Source: Halochromatium roseum (lineage in GTDB: Bacteria; Pseudomonadota; Gammaproteobacteria; Chromatiales; Chromatiaceae). From it: a stretch of 64,000 nucleotides of DNA. Positions 53,328-60,446 of the stretch are shown here, one piece after another; the first letter of the stretch is position 1; each line of letters starts with the position of its first letter. The notes beneath the pieces were generated by a model. It worked only from the letters and a program-made list of their open reading frames with translations. It made no database searches and was not told where the DNA came from. A program made the position numbers and the translations under genes. The DNA lies in assembly GCF_016653315.1 (NCBI RefSeq), contig NZ_NHSH01000057.1, positions 261,882 through 325,881 on the forward strand, given 5' to 3'.

Positions 53328-54365
53328 ATGAGCTTTCGTTTCTGGCGCCGTGTTCAGCTCTTCCCCGGCGTGAGCCTGAACCTGAGCAAATCCGGCGCCT
53401 CGCTCTCGCTGGGACCGCGCGGCGCCAAGTACACCATCGGCCCACGCGGTACCCGCGCCACCGTCGGGCTACCCGGCACCGGTCTGTTCTACACGGTGCA
53501 GAATCCCGGTCGGGCCAGTCGCGCGCCCTCATCCGCGCCTCCCGACCCCTTGCCGGTCGCGGTCGAGGACCGGCTCACGCTCGGCTTCTTCCAACGACTG
53601 ACCACCCCCGCCGATGAGCAGGCCTTCGTCGCCGGACTGTGCGCCTTGCACGCTGGCGACGAAGACGAGGCTTTGGCGCAGCTCGAATCCGCCCCCGAAC
53701 AGGCCGATGCCGCCTGGACCGCCGGCCTGCTGCGCCTCAAGCGCCACGACCTCGAGGCCGCGCATGCCCATCTGCACGCCGCCCTGCAACGACAGGCGAC
53801 CTTGGGTCAGCTCTACGCCAAGTATCAGGTCAACGCGACGACCAGCTTTTCGGTCACCCCCGAGGTCACCGCCCACATCGGCCCGCGCGAGCGCGGCACC
53901 CGCTTGGCCCTGGCCGAGCTGCATCAGCTACGCGATCAGCATGCGCTGGCCGCCGAGCATCTACGCCTGATCCTCGCCGAGACCCCGGAGGATGTGGTGG
54001 TCAAGGCGGCGCTGGCCGAGTTGCTGCTCGATGTCGATCCAATCCCGCGCGCCCAGGCCGATCAAGTGGTGCAGCTGAGCGCCGGGCTGGAGAACGAGAC
54101 CCCGGTGCATGCCGCGCTGCTGCTCTACAAGGCGCGGGCGTTGCGCGCGCTGGGGCTGCATGAGGTGGCGGTGAGCACCCTGACCCAGGCCTATCGGCGC
54201 AAGCAGGATCGGCCCGAGGCGCTGCTGCGCCAGATCCGTTATGAGCGGGCGTTGGCCTATGCGGATGTGGGACGGCGCGGGGATAGCCGGCGGGAGTTGT
54301 CGGCGATCTATGCTGAAGATCCGGGGTTTGAGGATGTGGCGGAGCGGTTGGGGGTGCGGCGGTGA
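53328..54365 (+). CDS. DUF4236 protein with TPR-like C-terminal region
   Basis: The 345 residues follow an excellent ribosome binding site (AAGGAGG). The N-terminal 60 residues are a DUF4236 domain (MSFRFWRRVQLFPGVSLNLS, GLPGTGLFYTV), a short glycine-rich beta module often found at the start of uncharacterised proteins. Residues from about 90 on are helical and alanine-rich, with TPR-like spacing (LHAGDEDEALAQLESAPEQA, DLEAAHAHLHAALQRQATLG). The function is unknown. The last ~200 bp are duplicated 3.1 kb downstream, where the copy has displaced the start of another gene. Confidence 0.85.
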   Translation: MSFRFWRRVQLFPGVSLNLSKSGASLSLGPRGAKYTIGPRGTRATVGLPGTGLFYTVQNPGRASRAPSSAPPDPLPVAVEDRLTLGFFQRLTTPADEQAFVAGLCALHAGDEDEALAQLESAPEQADAAWTAGLLRLKRHDLEAAHAHLHAALQRQATLGQLYAKYQVNATTSFSVTPEVTAHIGPRERGTRLALAELHQLRDQHALAAEHLRLILAETPEDVVVKAALAELLLDVDPIPRAQADQVVQLSAGLENETPVHAALLLYKARALRALGLHEVAVSTLTQAYRRKQDRPEALLRQIRYERALAYADVGRRGDSRRELSAIYAEDPGFEDVAERLGVRR

Positions 54366-54368
54366 GCG
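54161..54368. repeat. Direct repeat unit 1 (source copy, 3' end of the DUF4236 gene)
   Basis: Nearly identical to 57321-57525: four substitutions and one 3-bp indel counted by eye. This copy is in its native context and encodes the C-terminal 68 residues of the DUF4236/TPR protein, so it is the likely donor. Confidence 0.9.
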
Positions 54369-54372
54369 GTGC

Positions 54373-54528
54373 ATGGTGTTGACCACGTTGAGGCAGCACG
54401 ATGGGCCAACGCTGGAGCAGGCGATCAAGGGGTATCATGGCAAGACGATCCGGTTGCCGAGGCATCTGGAGGATCGGCCGGATCGGGAGGCATTGGAGGT
54501 GCGGTTTGGGGAGTTTTTGGGAGTCTGA
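54373..54528 (+). CDS. Small hypothetical protein, possibly a gene remnant
   Basis: A 51-codon frame starts seven bases after the DUF4236 stop and ends with TGA. The product includes GPTLEQAIKGYHGKTIRLPR and is basic with a regular helical pattern. Codon use resembles the preceding gene. I do not recognise the family; it could be a short downstream gene or the tail of a lost one. No clear ribosome binding site is seen, so coupling to the upstream gene would be needed. Confidence 0.35.
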   Translation: MVLTTLRQHDGPTLEQAIKGYHGKTIRLPRHLEDRPDREALEVRFGEFLGV

Positions 54529-54727
54529 GCAAAGCGCTCGCTGAAATGCGACCCCTGTGCGGCGCTAACACCGACAGTGGTGAGCGCGCGTTATACTCCC
54601 TGCAGACTTCAAGGCCGCCTTGGCCCAAGGAGACTGATCTAGGTAGTCAGCAGCGTTCCGGCGCGTTGACCCCGCATGCGGGGCTGGCTACTCTGAGCGG
54701 CATAGTCTCTCCATCGATTGCCAACCC

Positions 54728-55081
54728 ATGCAGAATCTGACCGTGCAGCAGCGTCTGTTGATCGCCTTCGGGCTGGTCGTGGTCACCCTACTTGTCCCGA
54801 TCGGAGTCGCCTACACGGGGATCGAGGCGATCGAGCAGCGCTTGGGCCAGTTGGAGGCCGATCCTGGCGCCTTGGCGCAGTCTGGCGCTGTCTCGGGCAG
54901 CCAGTCCCTCCCGGCAGACCTTTCACTGCGGGAGACCGCTCGGCGCGTTAAGCTGTTGGTGATGATGAGTACGATCATGGCGCTGGTCCTCGCCGTCCTG
55001 CTCGCGCTGATCACATCCAGAGCCCTCAGTGCTGCGTTCAAGTCCACGGCTGCTGATCCTCCGTCAACTCAGGGCGGATAA
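54728..55081 (+). CDS. Small two-helix membrane protein resembling an MCP/sensor N-terminus
   Basis: A 117-residue protein. TM1 (LLIAFGLVVVTLLVPIGVAY) is preceded by MQNLTVQQR, the usual lead of four-helix-bundle chemoreceptors and kinases. Only about 40 periplasmic residues follow, then TM2 (LLVMMSTIMALVLAVLLALI) and a short tail. The signalling domain and most of the ligand domain are missing, so it may be a deletion remnant or a stand-alone small membrane protein. A perfect 14-bp palindrome (54670-54683) lies upstream. The ribosome binding site is weak. The next frame on the minus strand overlaps its end. Confidence 0.5.
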   Translation: MQNLTVQQRLLIAFGLVVVTLLVPIGVAYTGIEAIEQRLGQLEADPGALAQSGAVSGSQSLPADLSLRETARRVKLLVMMSTIMALVLAVLLALITSRALSAAFKSTAADPPSTQGG

Positions 55082-55427
55082 CCGCGGCTGAACCAGCGTG
55101 CATCGGAACAAGAAGTTTGCAGGTCGCTGCAGCTATCCGTCTTCCGCATTCACGGACGAAGCGCAGCTGCTCGCTCTGCGTCCTGATCTGCTCAAGCGCG
55201 CGCCGCGCCGCCTGCACCTCCGCTCTGGCCTGATCCCGCTGCGCCAAGGCCAGCTGCTCCCTCACCCGCAGATCAGCCAAGCTCCGTTCGCCCTCAGCCA
55301 CCGCCTCGCGTAACCACTCCTGCTCCGCGCGAGCGACCTCGAGCTCGGCCTCGGCGACACCTGAAGCGCGCGGCGAGGACGCCGACCATGGCGCCTGAGC
55401 TGGAGGTCTGGCGGGCAACTCAATCAC
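55038..55427 (-). CDS. Possible coiled-coil protein or fragment
   Basis: A 129-codon frame from a GTG start. Its middle (AEAELEVARAEQEWLREAVA, ARAEVQAARRALEQIRTQSE) is a strong predicted coiled coil. No domain is recognised. It overlaps the 3' end of the small membrane protein gene on the other strand by 44 bases, and its ends look non-conserved. It may be the remnant of a longer coiled-coil protein in this rearranged stretch. In high-GC DNA a spurious frame is also possible. Confidence 0.3.
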   Translation of the reverse strand: MIELPARPPAQAPWSASSPRASGVAEAELEVARAEQEWLREAVAEGERSLADLRVREQLALAQRDQARAEVQAARRALEQIRTQSEQLRFVRECGRRIAAATCKLLVPMHAGSAAVIRPELTEDQQPWT

Positions 55428-55470
55428 GCGGCCTGAAGTCGACTATCTTCCAGCGGAAATTCATAAAGTC

Positions 55471-55499
55471 TTGACTTTTTTCCAGTCAAAAGAACAATA
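55471..55499 (+). promoter_or_regulatory. Candidate sigma-70 promoter for the AAA/DUF4143 gene
   Basis: TTGACT and ACAATA are separated by 17 bases, immediately before the ATG at 55506. The spacing implies a very short or absent leader. TTGACT and AGTCAA also form an inverted repeat over the -35 region, a possible operator. Confidence 0.4.
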
Positions 55500-55505
55500 G
55501 TCGTC

Positions 55506-56645
55506 ATGGAGCGACTCATCAAACCGCTGGTGCAGCGTGATCTTGCGCGCAAGATGGTGTTCCTCACCGGTCCCCGGCAGGCCGGAAAGACCACGCTGGC
55601 CCAGATGATTGCTGGCCAGTTTGCCGATGCCCAGCTGTTTAACTGGGACGTCCTCGCCGACCGTCGCGTGATGCTGGCCCACAGCTGGGTTCCCACAGCC
55701 TCCCTGCTGGTGTTCGATGAGCTGCACAAGATGAAGGACTGGCGCCCTTGGCTCAAAGGCGTGTACGACGGGCGAGTGGAAGGACAAGCGATTCTGGTCA
55801 CCGGCAGCGCACGGCTCGATGCCTTTCGCCAAGCCGGGGAATCGCTGGCCGGTCGCTACTTTTCCTGGCACCTGCTCCCGGTGACCGTGCATGAGTTCGT
55901 CGCGACGACGAACACGGCGCCTGAAGAGGCGCTGAATAGGCTGCTGATCCGGGGCGGGTTCCCCGAACCGCTGTTGGCCGACGCCGATGCCGATGCACGG
56001 CGCTGGCGGCAGCTGTATCTGGACGGACTGATCCGCGACGACATCCTGGAGTTCTCCCGCATCGCTGAGGTGCAGGCGATGCGCCTGTTCGTGCAGATGC
56101 TGCGCGAGCGCGTCGGCTCGCCGGTCTCGTTGGCCTCCATGGCCCGCGATCTTCAGCTCTCCCCCACGACCCTCAGTCGCTACCTGGGCATCCTCGAGAC
56201 GCTGCATATCGTCTTCATCGTGCGTCCTTTTCACCGCAACATCGCACGCGCCTTGCTGAAAGAGCCGAAGGTCTATTTCTACGACACGGGTCTGGTCAAG
56301 GGGGATGACGGCATCCGCTTTGAGAATGCCTGCGCCACCATGTTGCAGGCCGAGGTGCAACGGCGGCGCGATGCCGAGGGCCAGGAGGCGACGCTCCATT
56401 ACATTCGTGACAAGGAAGGCCGGGAGATCGATTTTGTCGTTTGCGATGCCGATCAACCGACCCAACTGGTCGAGTGCAAATGGTCGGACGCCGCTGTTCC
56501 CCGGTACCTAGCGGCCACGGCAGCGCGATTTCCGCAGGCCCGCGCCACCTTGCTGGTCCGTCATCTGCGCCATCGCGAGCAACGCGGACCCGTGGCGGTC
56601 GAGCCCGCCGCACCCTGGCTCGCCGACCTTGGCGCCGGCCTCTGA
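55506..56645 (+). CDS. AAA-family ATPase with DUF4143 domain
   Basis: The 379 residues comprise an N-terminal AAA_14 domain with Walker A FLTGPRQAGKTTLAQMI and Walker B LLVFDELHK, then LVTGSARLD and the conserved GRYFSWHLLPVTVHEF. The C-terminal DUF4143 has a helix-turn-helix-like segment (LQLSPTTLSRYLGILETLHI), FYDTGLVKG, and a nuclease-like strand pair (GREIDFVV, QLVECKW) that resembles a PD-(D/E)XK core. These ATPases are common in genomic islands and have no firmly assigned role. It stands alone between degraded genes, with its own promoter-like sequence. Confidence 0.88.
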   Translation: MERLIKPLVQRDLARKMVFLTGPRQAGKTTLAQMIAGQFADAQLFNWDVLADRRVMLAHSWVPTASLLVFDELHKMKDWRPWLKGVYDGRVEGQAILVTGSARLDAFRQAGESLAGRYFSWHLLPVTVHEFVATTNTAPEEALNRLLIRGGFPEPLLADADADARRWRQLYLDGLIRDDILEFSRIAEVQAMRLFVQMLRERVGSPVSLASMARDLQLSPTTLSRYLGILETLHIVFIVRPFHRNIARALLKEPKVYFYDTGLVKGDDGIRFENACATMLQAEVQRRRDAEGQEATLHYIRDKEGREIDFVVCDADQPTQLVECKWSDAAVPRYLAATAARFPQARATLLVRHLRHREQRGPVAVEPAAPWLADLGAGL

Positions 56646-56685
56646 TGCCGCATCCCGGTGCCTTACCCCGATTCCCGCTGGTGGC

Positions 56686-57320
56686 TCAGGCTGGCTGATC
56701 GTGCGATTTTGGACCAGCGCGGGCCAGATCGGCGAGCCCGCATGTGGACTCGAGCGCCGCGACATTTGCCAGCGTCTTCGGCAAGGCCGTCAGCGGCTCC
56801 GCGAAGGAAAACTGCGGAAGCTCGTCGCGGATCAGCCGCGCCATCGCACAGGCTTGCGCCAGATCGCGTGGCTTCTTGACCGGCTCGCGATCCATGCGCT
56901 GTGACAGCCAGGCTTTGTGGAACGCAAAGGCGCGTGGGTCCGGCACCCGCAACGGCACCGGCCAGCCTTGTTCGTCGATGGCAACCGCTTCCAGAGGCGG
57001 GACGCTGAGCAACCATTGCAGACCAGGCACCTCGGCGTCGACGAGGCCTTGGTCGGCAAAGGTGATCGGCTCGGCCTCATGCAGCGGGCGCGGCGCAATC
57101 ACCAAATCGACCATGAACTGCCCGGCGTTAGCGGCGCGAAAGCCATTAGGGCGCACGCACTCGAAGCTGCGATCGGCCTTCTTCAGCAAGCCTAGAAGCC
57201 CCTTGCCTTCGAGGCGCTGGGAGACCAGCGTCAGTCGCTGGCGGGTGTCGTAGAGCAAGTCCACATCGCCAGAGGCGAGAAGCTCCAACAGCAGCTGCAC
57301 GCCGGCGTGGGCTTCGTAGG
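56686..57320 (-). pseudogene. GSU2403-type nucleotidyltransferase-fold protein, 5'-truncated
   Basis: About 211 codons in frame. They show TYEAHAGVQ, SGDVDLLYDTRQRLT with the catalytic-type acidic pair, LLGLLKKADRSFE, GFRAANAGQFMVDL and DPRAFAFHKAWLSQRMDREP: the middle and C-terminus of the GSU2403-fold nucleotidyltransferase family. The usual ~100-residue N-terminus is missing. At 57321 the frame enters a copied piece of the DUF4236 gene, and codons read from there are antisense to that copy. No start codon or leader remains, so the gene is almost certainly dead. Such proteins are often found near AAA ATPases and toxin-like genes. Confidence 0.8.
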
Positions 57321-57522
57321 TGAGGTGGCGGTGAGCACCCTGACCCAGGCCTATCGGCGCAAGCAGGACCAACCCGAGGCGCTGCTGCGCCAGATCCGTT
57401 ATGAGCGGGCGTTGGCCTATGCGGATGTGGGACGGCGCGGGGATAGCCGGCGGGAGTTGTCGGCGATCTATGCCGAAGATCCGGGGTTTGAGGATGTGGC
57501 GGAGCGGTTGGGGGTGCGGTGA
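57321..57522 (+). pseudogene. C-terminal fragment of the DUF4236/TPR protein gene
   Basis: It encodes the last 66 or so residues of the protein at 53328-54365 (EVAVSTLTQAYRRKQDQPEA to the AERLGVR end). There is no promoter, no native start and no DUF4236 domain, so it is a non-functional duplicate. The following 210 bp, up to queE, hold no convincing gene. Confidence 0.8.
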
Positions 57523-57525
57523 GCG
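57321..57525. repeat. Direct repeat unit 2 (displaced copy of the DUF4236 3' end)
   Basis: A copy of 54161-54368 with four substitutions and a 3-bp deletion. It abuts the truncated nucleotidyltransferase on one side and unrelated non-coding sequence on the other. The junctions are sharp, and no insertion-sequence ends are seen. Confidence 0.9.
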
Positions 57526-57732
57526 ACGCCAGCCGATGCGGCGGGGCTGGCGTTGCCCGATCGCCTAGCCAAACAGCGGCACTGTTGCTGTTTGCCATCG
57601 CCCAACTTGATAGCCGAACCGAGCCTGGTTCTCGGAGTCAGTACGGCGTCTGTGTCTTCGAGGACAACCGCATTGCCAACATCCCAGGCTTGGTTGCTGC
57701 CAAGTCCATCGGCCAAACGTTTTTCCTAAACC

Positions 57733-58377
57733 TTACGGAAGCCCAAGCCACTTGTGGGTCTGCAGACTCAGTCGCCACTGCGGATGAGCCATGCAGTAGT
57801 CGATCGCTAGTGCGGTGTTGCGCTCCCGGTCCGGCCCGTCCATCGGTTGCAGCAGGAAGTGGTCGAAGTCCAGGTCAACGAAGTGCTCGGGTTCGGCATC
57901 GGGCTGCGGATAGACCAGCTTCAACTCGTTGCCGGCGCTCAGCTTGAGCGGTGCCGACGCCTTTGGGCTCACGCAAACCCAGTCAATACCTGCTGGAGCC
58001 GGCTGGGTGCCGTTGGTCTCAACGGCGATCTCGAAACCCTGCGCGTGTAAGGCTTCGACCAACGCTTCGTCAAGCTGCAGTAGGGGCTCACCACCCGTGC
58101 ACACGACAAATCGTTGAGCCCGCTGACGCCCAGCGGCCTGGGGCCAGATGGCGGCAATCTTTGCGGCTAACTCAGCCGCTGTTCGATAGCGTCCACCACC
58201 CTCCCCGTCGGTGCCACGGAAATCGGTATCGCAGAACGGGCAGATCGCCTTGCTGCGGTCCTGCTCACGCCCTGACCAGAGGTTGCAGCCAGCGAAGCGA
58301 CAAAAGACGGCAGGACGGCCGGCCTGTATCCCTTCGCCCTGCAGCGTGTAGAAGATCTCCTTGACGCTATAGGTCAT
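57733..58377 (-). CDS. queE: 7-carboxy-7-deazaguanine synthase
   Basis: A 214-residue radical-SAM enzyme. The start YSVKEIFYTLQGEGIQAGRP is diagnostic. The cluster-binding cysteines lie in FAGCNLWSGREQDRSKAICP with the CPFCDTDF end, a form with an extended spacer between the first and second Cys as in some gammaproteobacterial QueE. FVVCTGGEPLLQLD and EIAVETNGTQPAP complete the core. It makes CDG from CPH4 for queuosine. The start overlaps the queD stop (ATGA), in the order queC-queD-queE. Confidence 0.93.
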   Translation of the reverse strand: MTYSVKEIFYTLQGEGIQAGRPAVFCRFAGCNLWSGREQDRSKAICPFCDTDFRGTDGEGGGRYRTAAELAAKIAAIWPQAAGRQRAQRFVVCTGGEPLLQLDEALVEALHAQGFEIAVETNGTQPAPAGIDWVCVSPKASAPLKLSAGNELKLVYPQPDAEPEHFVDLDFDHFLLQPMDGPDRERNTALAIDYCMAHPQWRLSLQTHKWLGLP

Positions 58378-59468
58378 GTCGGCAAGGCCGGTCCCTCGTC
58401 ACCCCAGCAGAGCACCGCGCCACAGCCGGGTGTCTGCTGCAGATCGATGCGATCCAGCGGCGGCAGCAGCGGGGCGACCTGCTCGCGCAGCCATAGCGCC
58501 AGGTTGGCCGGATCAGCGCCGTTGAGCTGAGGCAGGTCGTTGAGGAGATGATGGTCCAACTGCTGGTAGATCGGCTTAAAGGCTTCCTTGACATCGCCGT
58601 AGTCGACGGTCCAGCCGAGCACCTCATCGAGCGGTGCGCTGAGGTGCAGCCGCACCAGATAGCTATGACCATGCAACTGTCGGCGTGGGTCGCCGTCAGG
58701 TGCCGTCAATAACCGCAGCGCACTCTCGAAGCGCTGCTCTTTCCAGATGCGGTACTGCGCCCCGTTGTAGTGGCAACCGGCGGTCAGGGTCTCGTAGACG
58801 GTCACCCAAGACAACGCTGGTAGCTCCGGCTTGATCCGGCGCCAGAGCCAGGCGGCCAGCATCTCGCTGGTGGGGATCTCAAGGCCCGGAATGTCGTTCA
58901 AACAACGATAGTGCAGTGCCTCATGCAGGGGTGCCCAGAGCGCCGCGAGCCGGTCGAAGTCGACGCCCATGTCTTGGTCCGCCAGGGTCTGGTTGGCGTG
59001 CAGGATGACCTCGAAGCCATGACCGTGCATCCGGCCGCATTGGTGCCCTTCAGGCACATTCGGCAGTTGATGGGCCGCCTCGAAGCGAAACCGACGCCAG
59101 ACATGCGCCTGCTCCTGGTCGTCCAGGTCGGCGCCCTGATGGCGGGTGCTCTGAATCCCCACGGATTCGATGCCAGGGACGTCGAGACCCGCGCGCACCC
59201 AGCGCGCGAGGTTCTCATCGGTCGGCACCGGCAACTGCTCATTCAGATCCCGATAGTCGAGGGTGGAGACGCAGTGGCTCAGCGCTGAGGTCAGCGCATC
59301 CGTTTCACCACCTTGGAACGGCGCCCAGCCGGTGGGCAGCTCGGCGCGGACACGGGCCAGGAAGCTGTGCCCGTGCAAGCGTCGGCAGGGATGTCCGTCG
59401 GGTAGGATGGCGACGCGCCGAGCGGCCTCGAAAGGCGCCGCGGCAACGTGAAAGAGTCGCTCGCTCAT
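58374..59468 (-). CDS. queD: Triple-domain QueD (three fused 6-carboxytetrahydropterin synthase domains)
   Basis: The 364-residue chain carries three PTPS/QueD domains (about 1-115, 122-236, 238-364), where E. coli QueD has one of ~120. Domain 1 has Cys28 and HGH32-34, but Arg17 replaces the first zinc His and the Asp-His dyad is Asp71-Tyr72. Domain 2 has all zinc ligands (His133, His148, His150) and Cys144, but His186-Tyr187 replaces Asp-His. Domain 3 has HGH266-268 and an intact Asp305-His306 ([12 protein letters not shown]), but Leu251 and Arg262/263 replace the first zinc His and the Cys. In PTPS enzymes the Cys and the Asp-His come from neighbouring subunits, so domains 2 and 3 could jointly form one site. 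The ATG at 59468 overlaps the queC stop. Confidence 0.9.
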   Translation of the reverse strand: MSERLFHVAAAPFEAARRVAILPDGHPCRRLHGHSFLARVRAELPTGWAPFQGGETDALTSALSHCVSTLDYRDLNEQLPVPTDENLARWVRAGLDVPGIESVGIQSTRHQGADLDDQEQAHVWRRFRFEAAHQLPNVPEGHQCGRMHGHGFEVILHANQTLADQDMGVDFDRLAALWAPLHEALHYRCLNDIPGLEIPTSEMLAAWLWRRIKPELPALSWVTVYETLTAGCHYNGAQYRIWKEQRFESALRLLTAPDGDPRRQLHGHSYLVRLHLSAPLDEVLGWTVDYGDVKEAFKPIYQQLDHHLLNDLPQLNGADPANLALWLREQVAPLLPPLDRIDLQQTPGCGAVLCWGDEGPALPT

Positions 59469-60181
59469 CTGTTCTTCGCGGAGGCGGTCTGGAGTCCATA
59501 TTTGATGCACAGTGGGTCGTCGAGACCGGCCTCGCGGAAGCCCTTCTCGCGGAGGAGGCAGGAGTCGCACTGGCCGCAGGGGCAGCCATCGGGGCCGGGG
59601 TCGTAGCAACTGCTGGTCAGCGCGTAGTCGACTCCGAGTGCAGTGCCCTTGGCAATGATCTCGGCCTTGCTAAGCTGGATCAGTGGGGTGTGGATCTTGA
59701 GCCGTTGCCGTCCTTCAACGCCGGCTGCGGTTGCTAGATTGGCCATCCGCTCGTAGGCAGCGATGTATTCGGGGCGGCAGTCTGGGTAGCCGGAGTAGTC
59801 GAGGGCGTTGACGCCGATGAAGAGGTCGCTGGCCGCGAGCACCTCGGCCCAGGCCAATGCAAAGGAGAGAAAGATGGTGTTGCGGGCCGGGACGTAGGTG
59901 ATTGGGATGCCCTCGCCCATCTGTTCGAGCGCGCGCTGTTTGGGCACCGCAATCTCGGCGGTCAGGGCCGAGCCGCCGAAACGGCGCAGATCGATGTCGG
60001 CAATGATGTGCTCCGCCACCCCCAGCGACCGCGCAACGCGCGTGGCGGCTTCAAGCTCGACCTGATGGCGTTGACCGTAGCGAAACGAGAGGGCATAGAC
60101 GGCGTAGCCCTCGGCTTTGGCGATGGCCAGGGCGGTGGTTGAGTCGAGGCCGCCACTCAGTAGAACGACTGCGTTCGCCAT
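59465..60181 (-). CDS. queC: 7-cyano-7-deazaguanine (preQ0) synthase
   Basis: The 238 residues have the N-terminal PP-loop [15 protein letters not shown] and [30 protein letters not shown] and [21 protein letters not shown] QueC segments. The C-terminal zinc site with the four cysteines is in [18 protein letters not shown]. It converts CDG to preQ0 with ATP and ammonia. The ATG at 60181 follows GAGGGG with good spacing. It is first in the queC-queD-queE operon, with four-base overlaps throughout. The 265 bp upstream hold no convincing gene, only a repeat. Confidence 0.95.
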   Translation of the reverse strand: MANAVVLLSGGLDSTTALAIAKAEGYAVYALSFRYGQRHQVELEAATRVARSLGVAEHIIADIDLRRFGGSALTAEIAVPKQRALEQMGEGIPITYVPARNTIFLSFALAWAEVLAASDLFIGVNALDYSGYPDCRPEYIAAYERMANLATAAGVEGRQRLKIHTPLIQLSKAEIIAKGTALGVDYALTSSCYDPGPDGCPCGQCDSCLLREKGFREAGLDDPLCIKYGLQTASAKNR

Positions 60182-60302
60182 GTGTCCCCTCATCAGTCAT
60201 CATATGGATCGGGCTGGTCCGACGCTGGTGGATCGATCGGTTCGATCCGGTGCGCGAACTGCTGGATCACTCGCACTTCGGCCGGCGTGTGTAGATCACC
60301 TA

Positions 60303-60424
60303 CGGCACGTCATTCGATCGGCGCCTGGCGGATGTGCGTTAGCGCTGTCGAAGTCATGCACGCTAGTCTGGAAGAAGCCGTCGGATGGGTCAAATGGCCT
60401 AATGAACAGTCTCCATGCCAGCTC
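60303..60424. repeat. 122-bp direct repeat, left copy
   Basis: Matches 62664-62785 with about 14 mismatches counted by eye and no gaps. The two copies are in the same orientation and bracket the PhoD-like gene. On the minus strand both read through a similar 40-codon frame (RLFIRPFDPSDGFFQTSV in this copy), which may be the tail of a lost gene. No terminal inverted repeats were recognised. Confidence 0.85.
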
Positions 60425-60446
60425 GCTGCTCAAAATGGTCTCGACT

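Noticed and set aside
54670..54683. Perfect 14-bp palindrome as a terminator
   Set aside because: The stem has no loop to speak of and no T-run on either strand; it may be chance or an operator, so it was not listed as a terminator.
57523..57716. Possible missing 5' part of the nucleotidyltransferase beyond the inserted repeat
   Set aside because: Minus-strand frames here do not show the expected N-terminal family motifs, so the 5' end appears deleted rather than merely interrupted.
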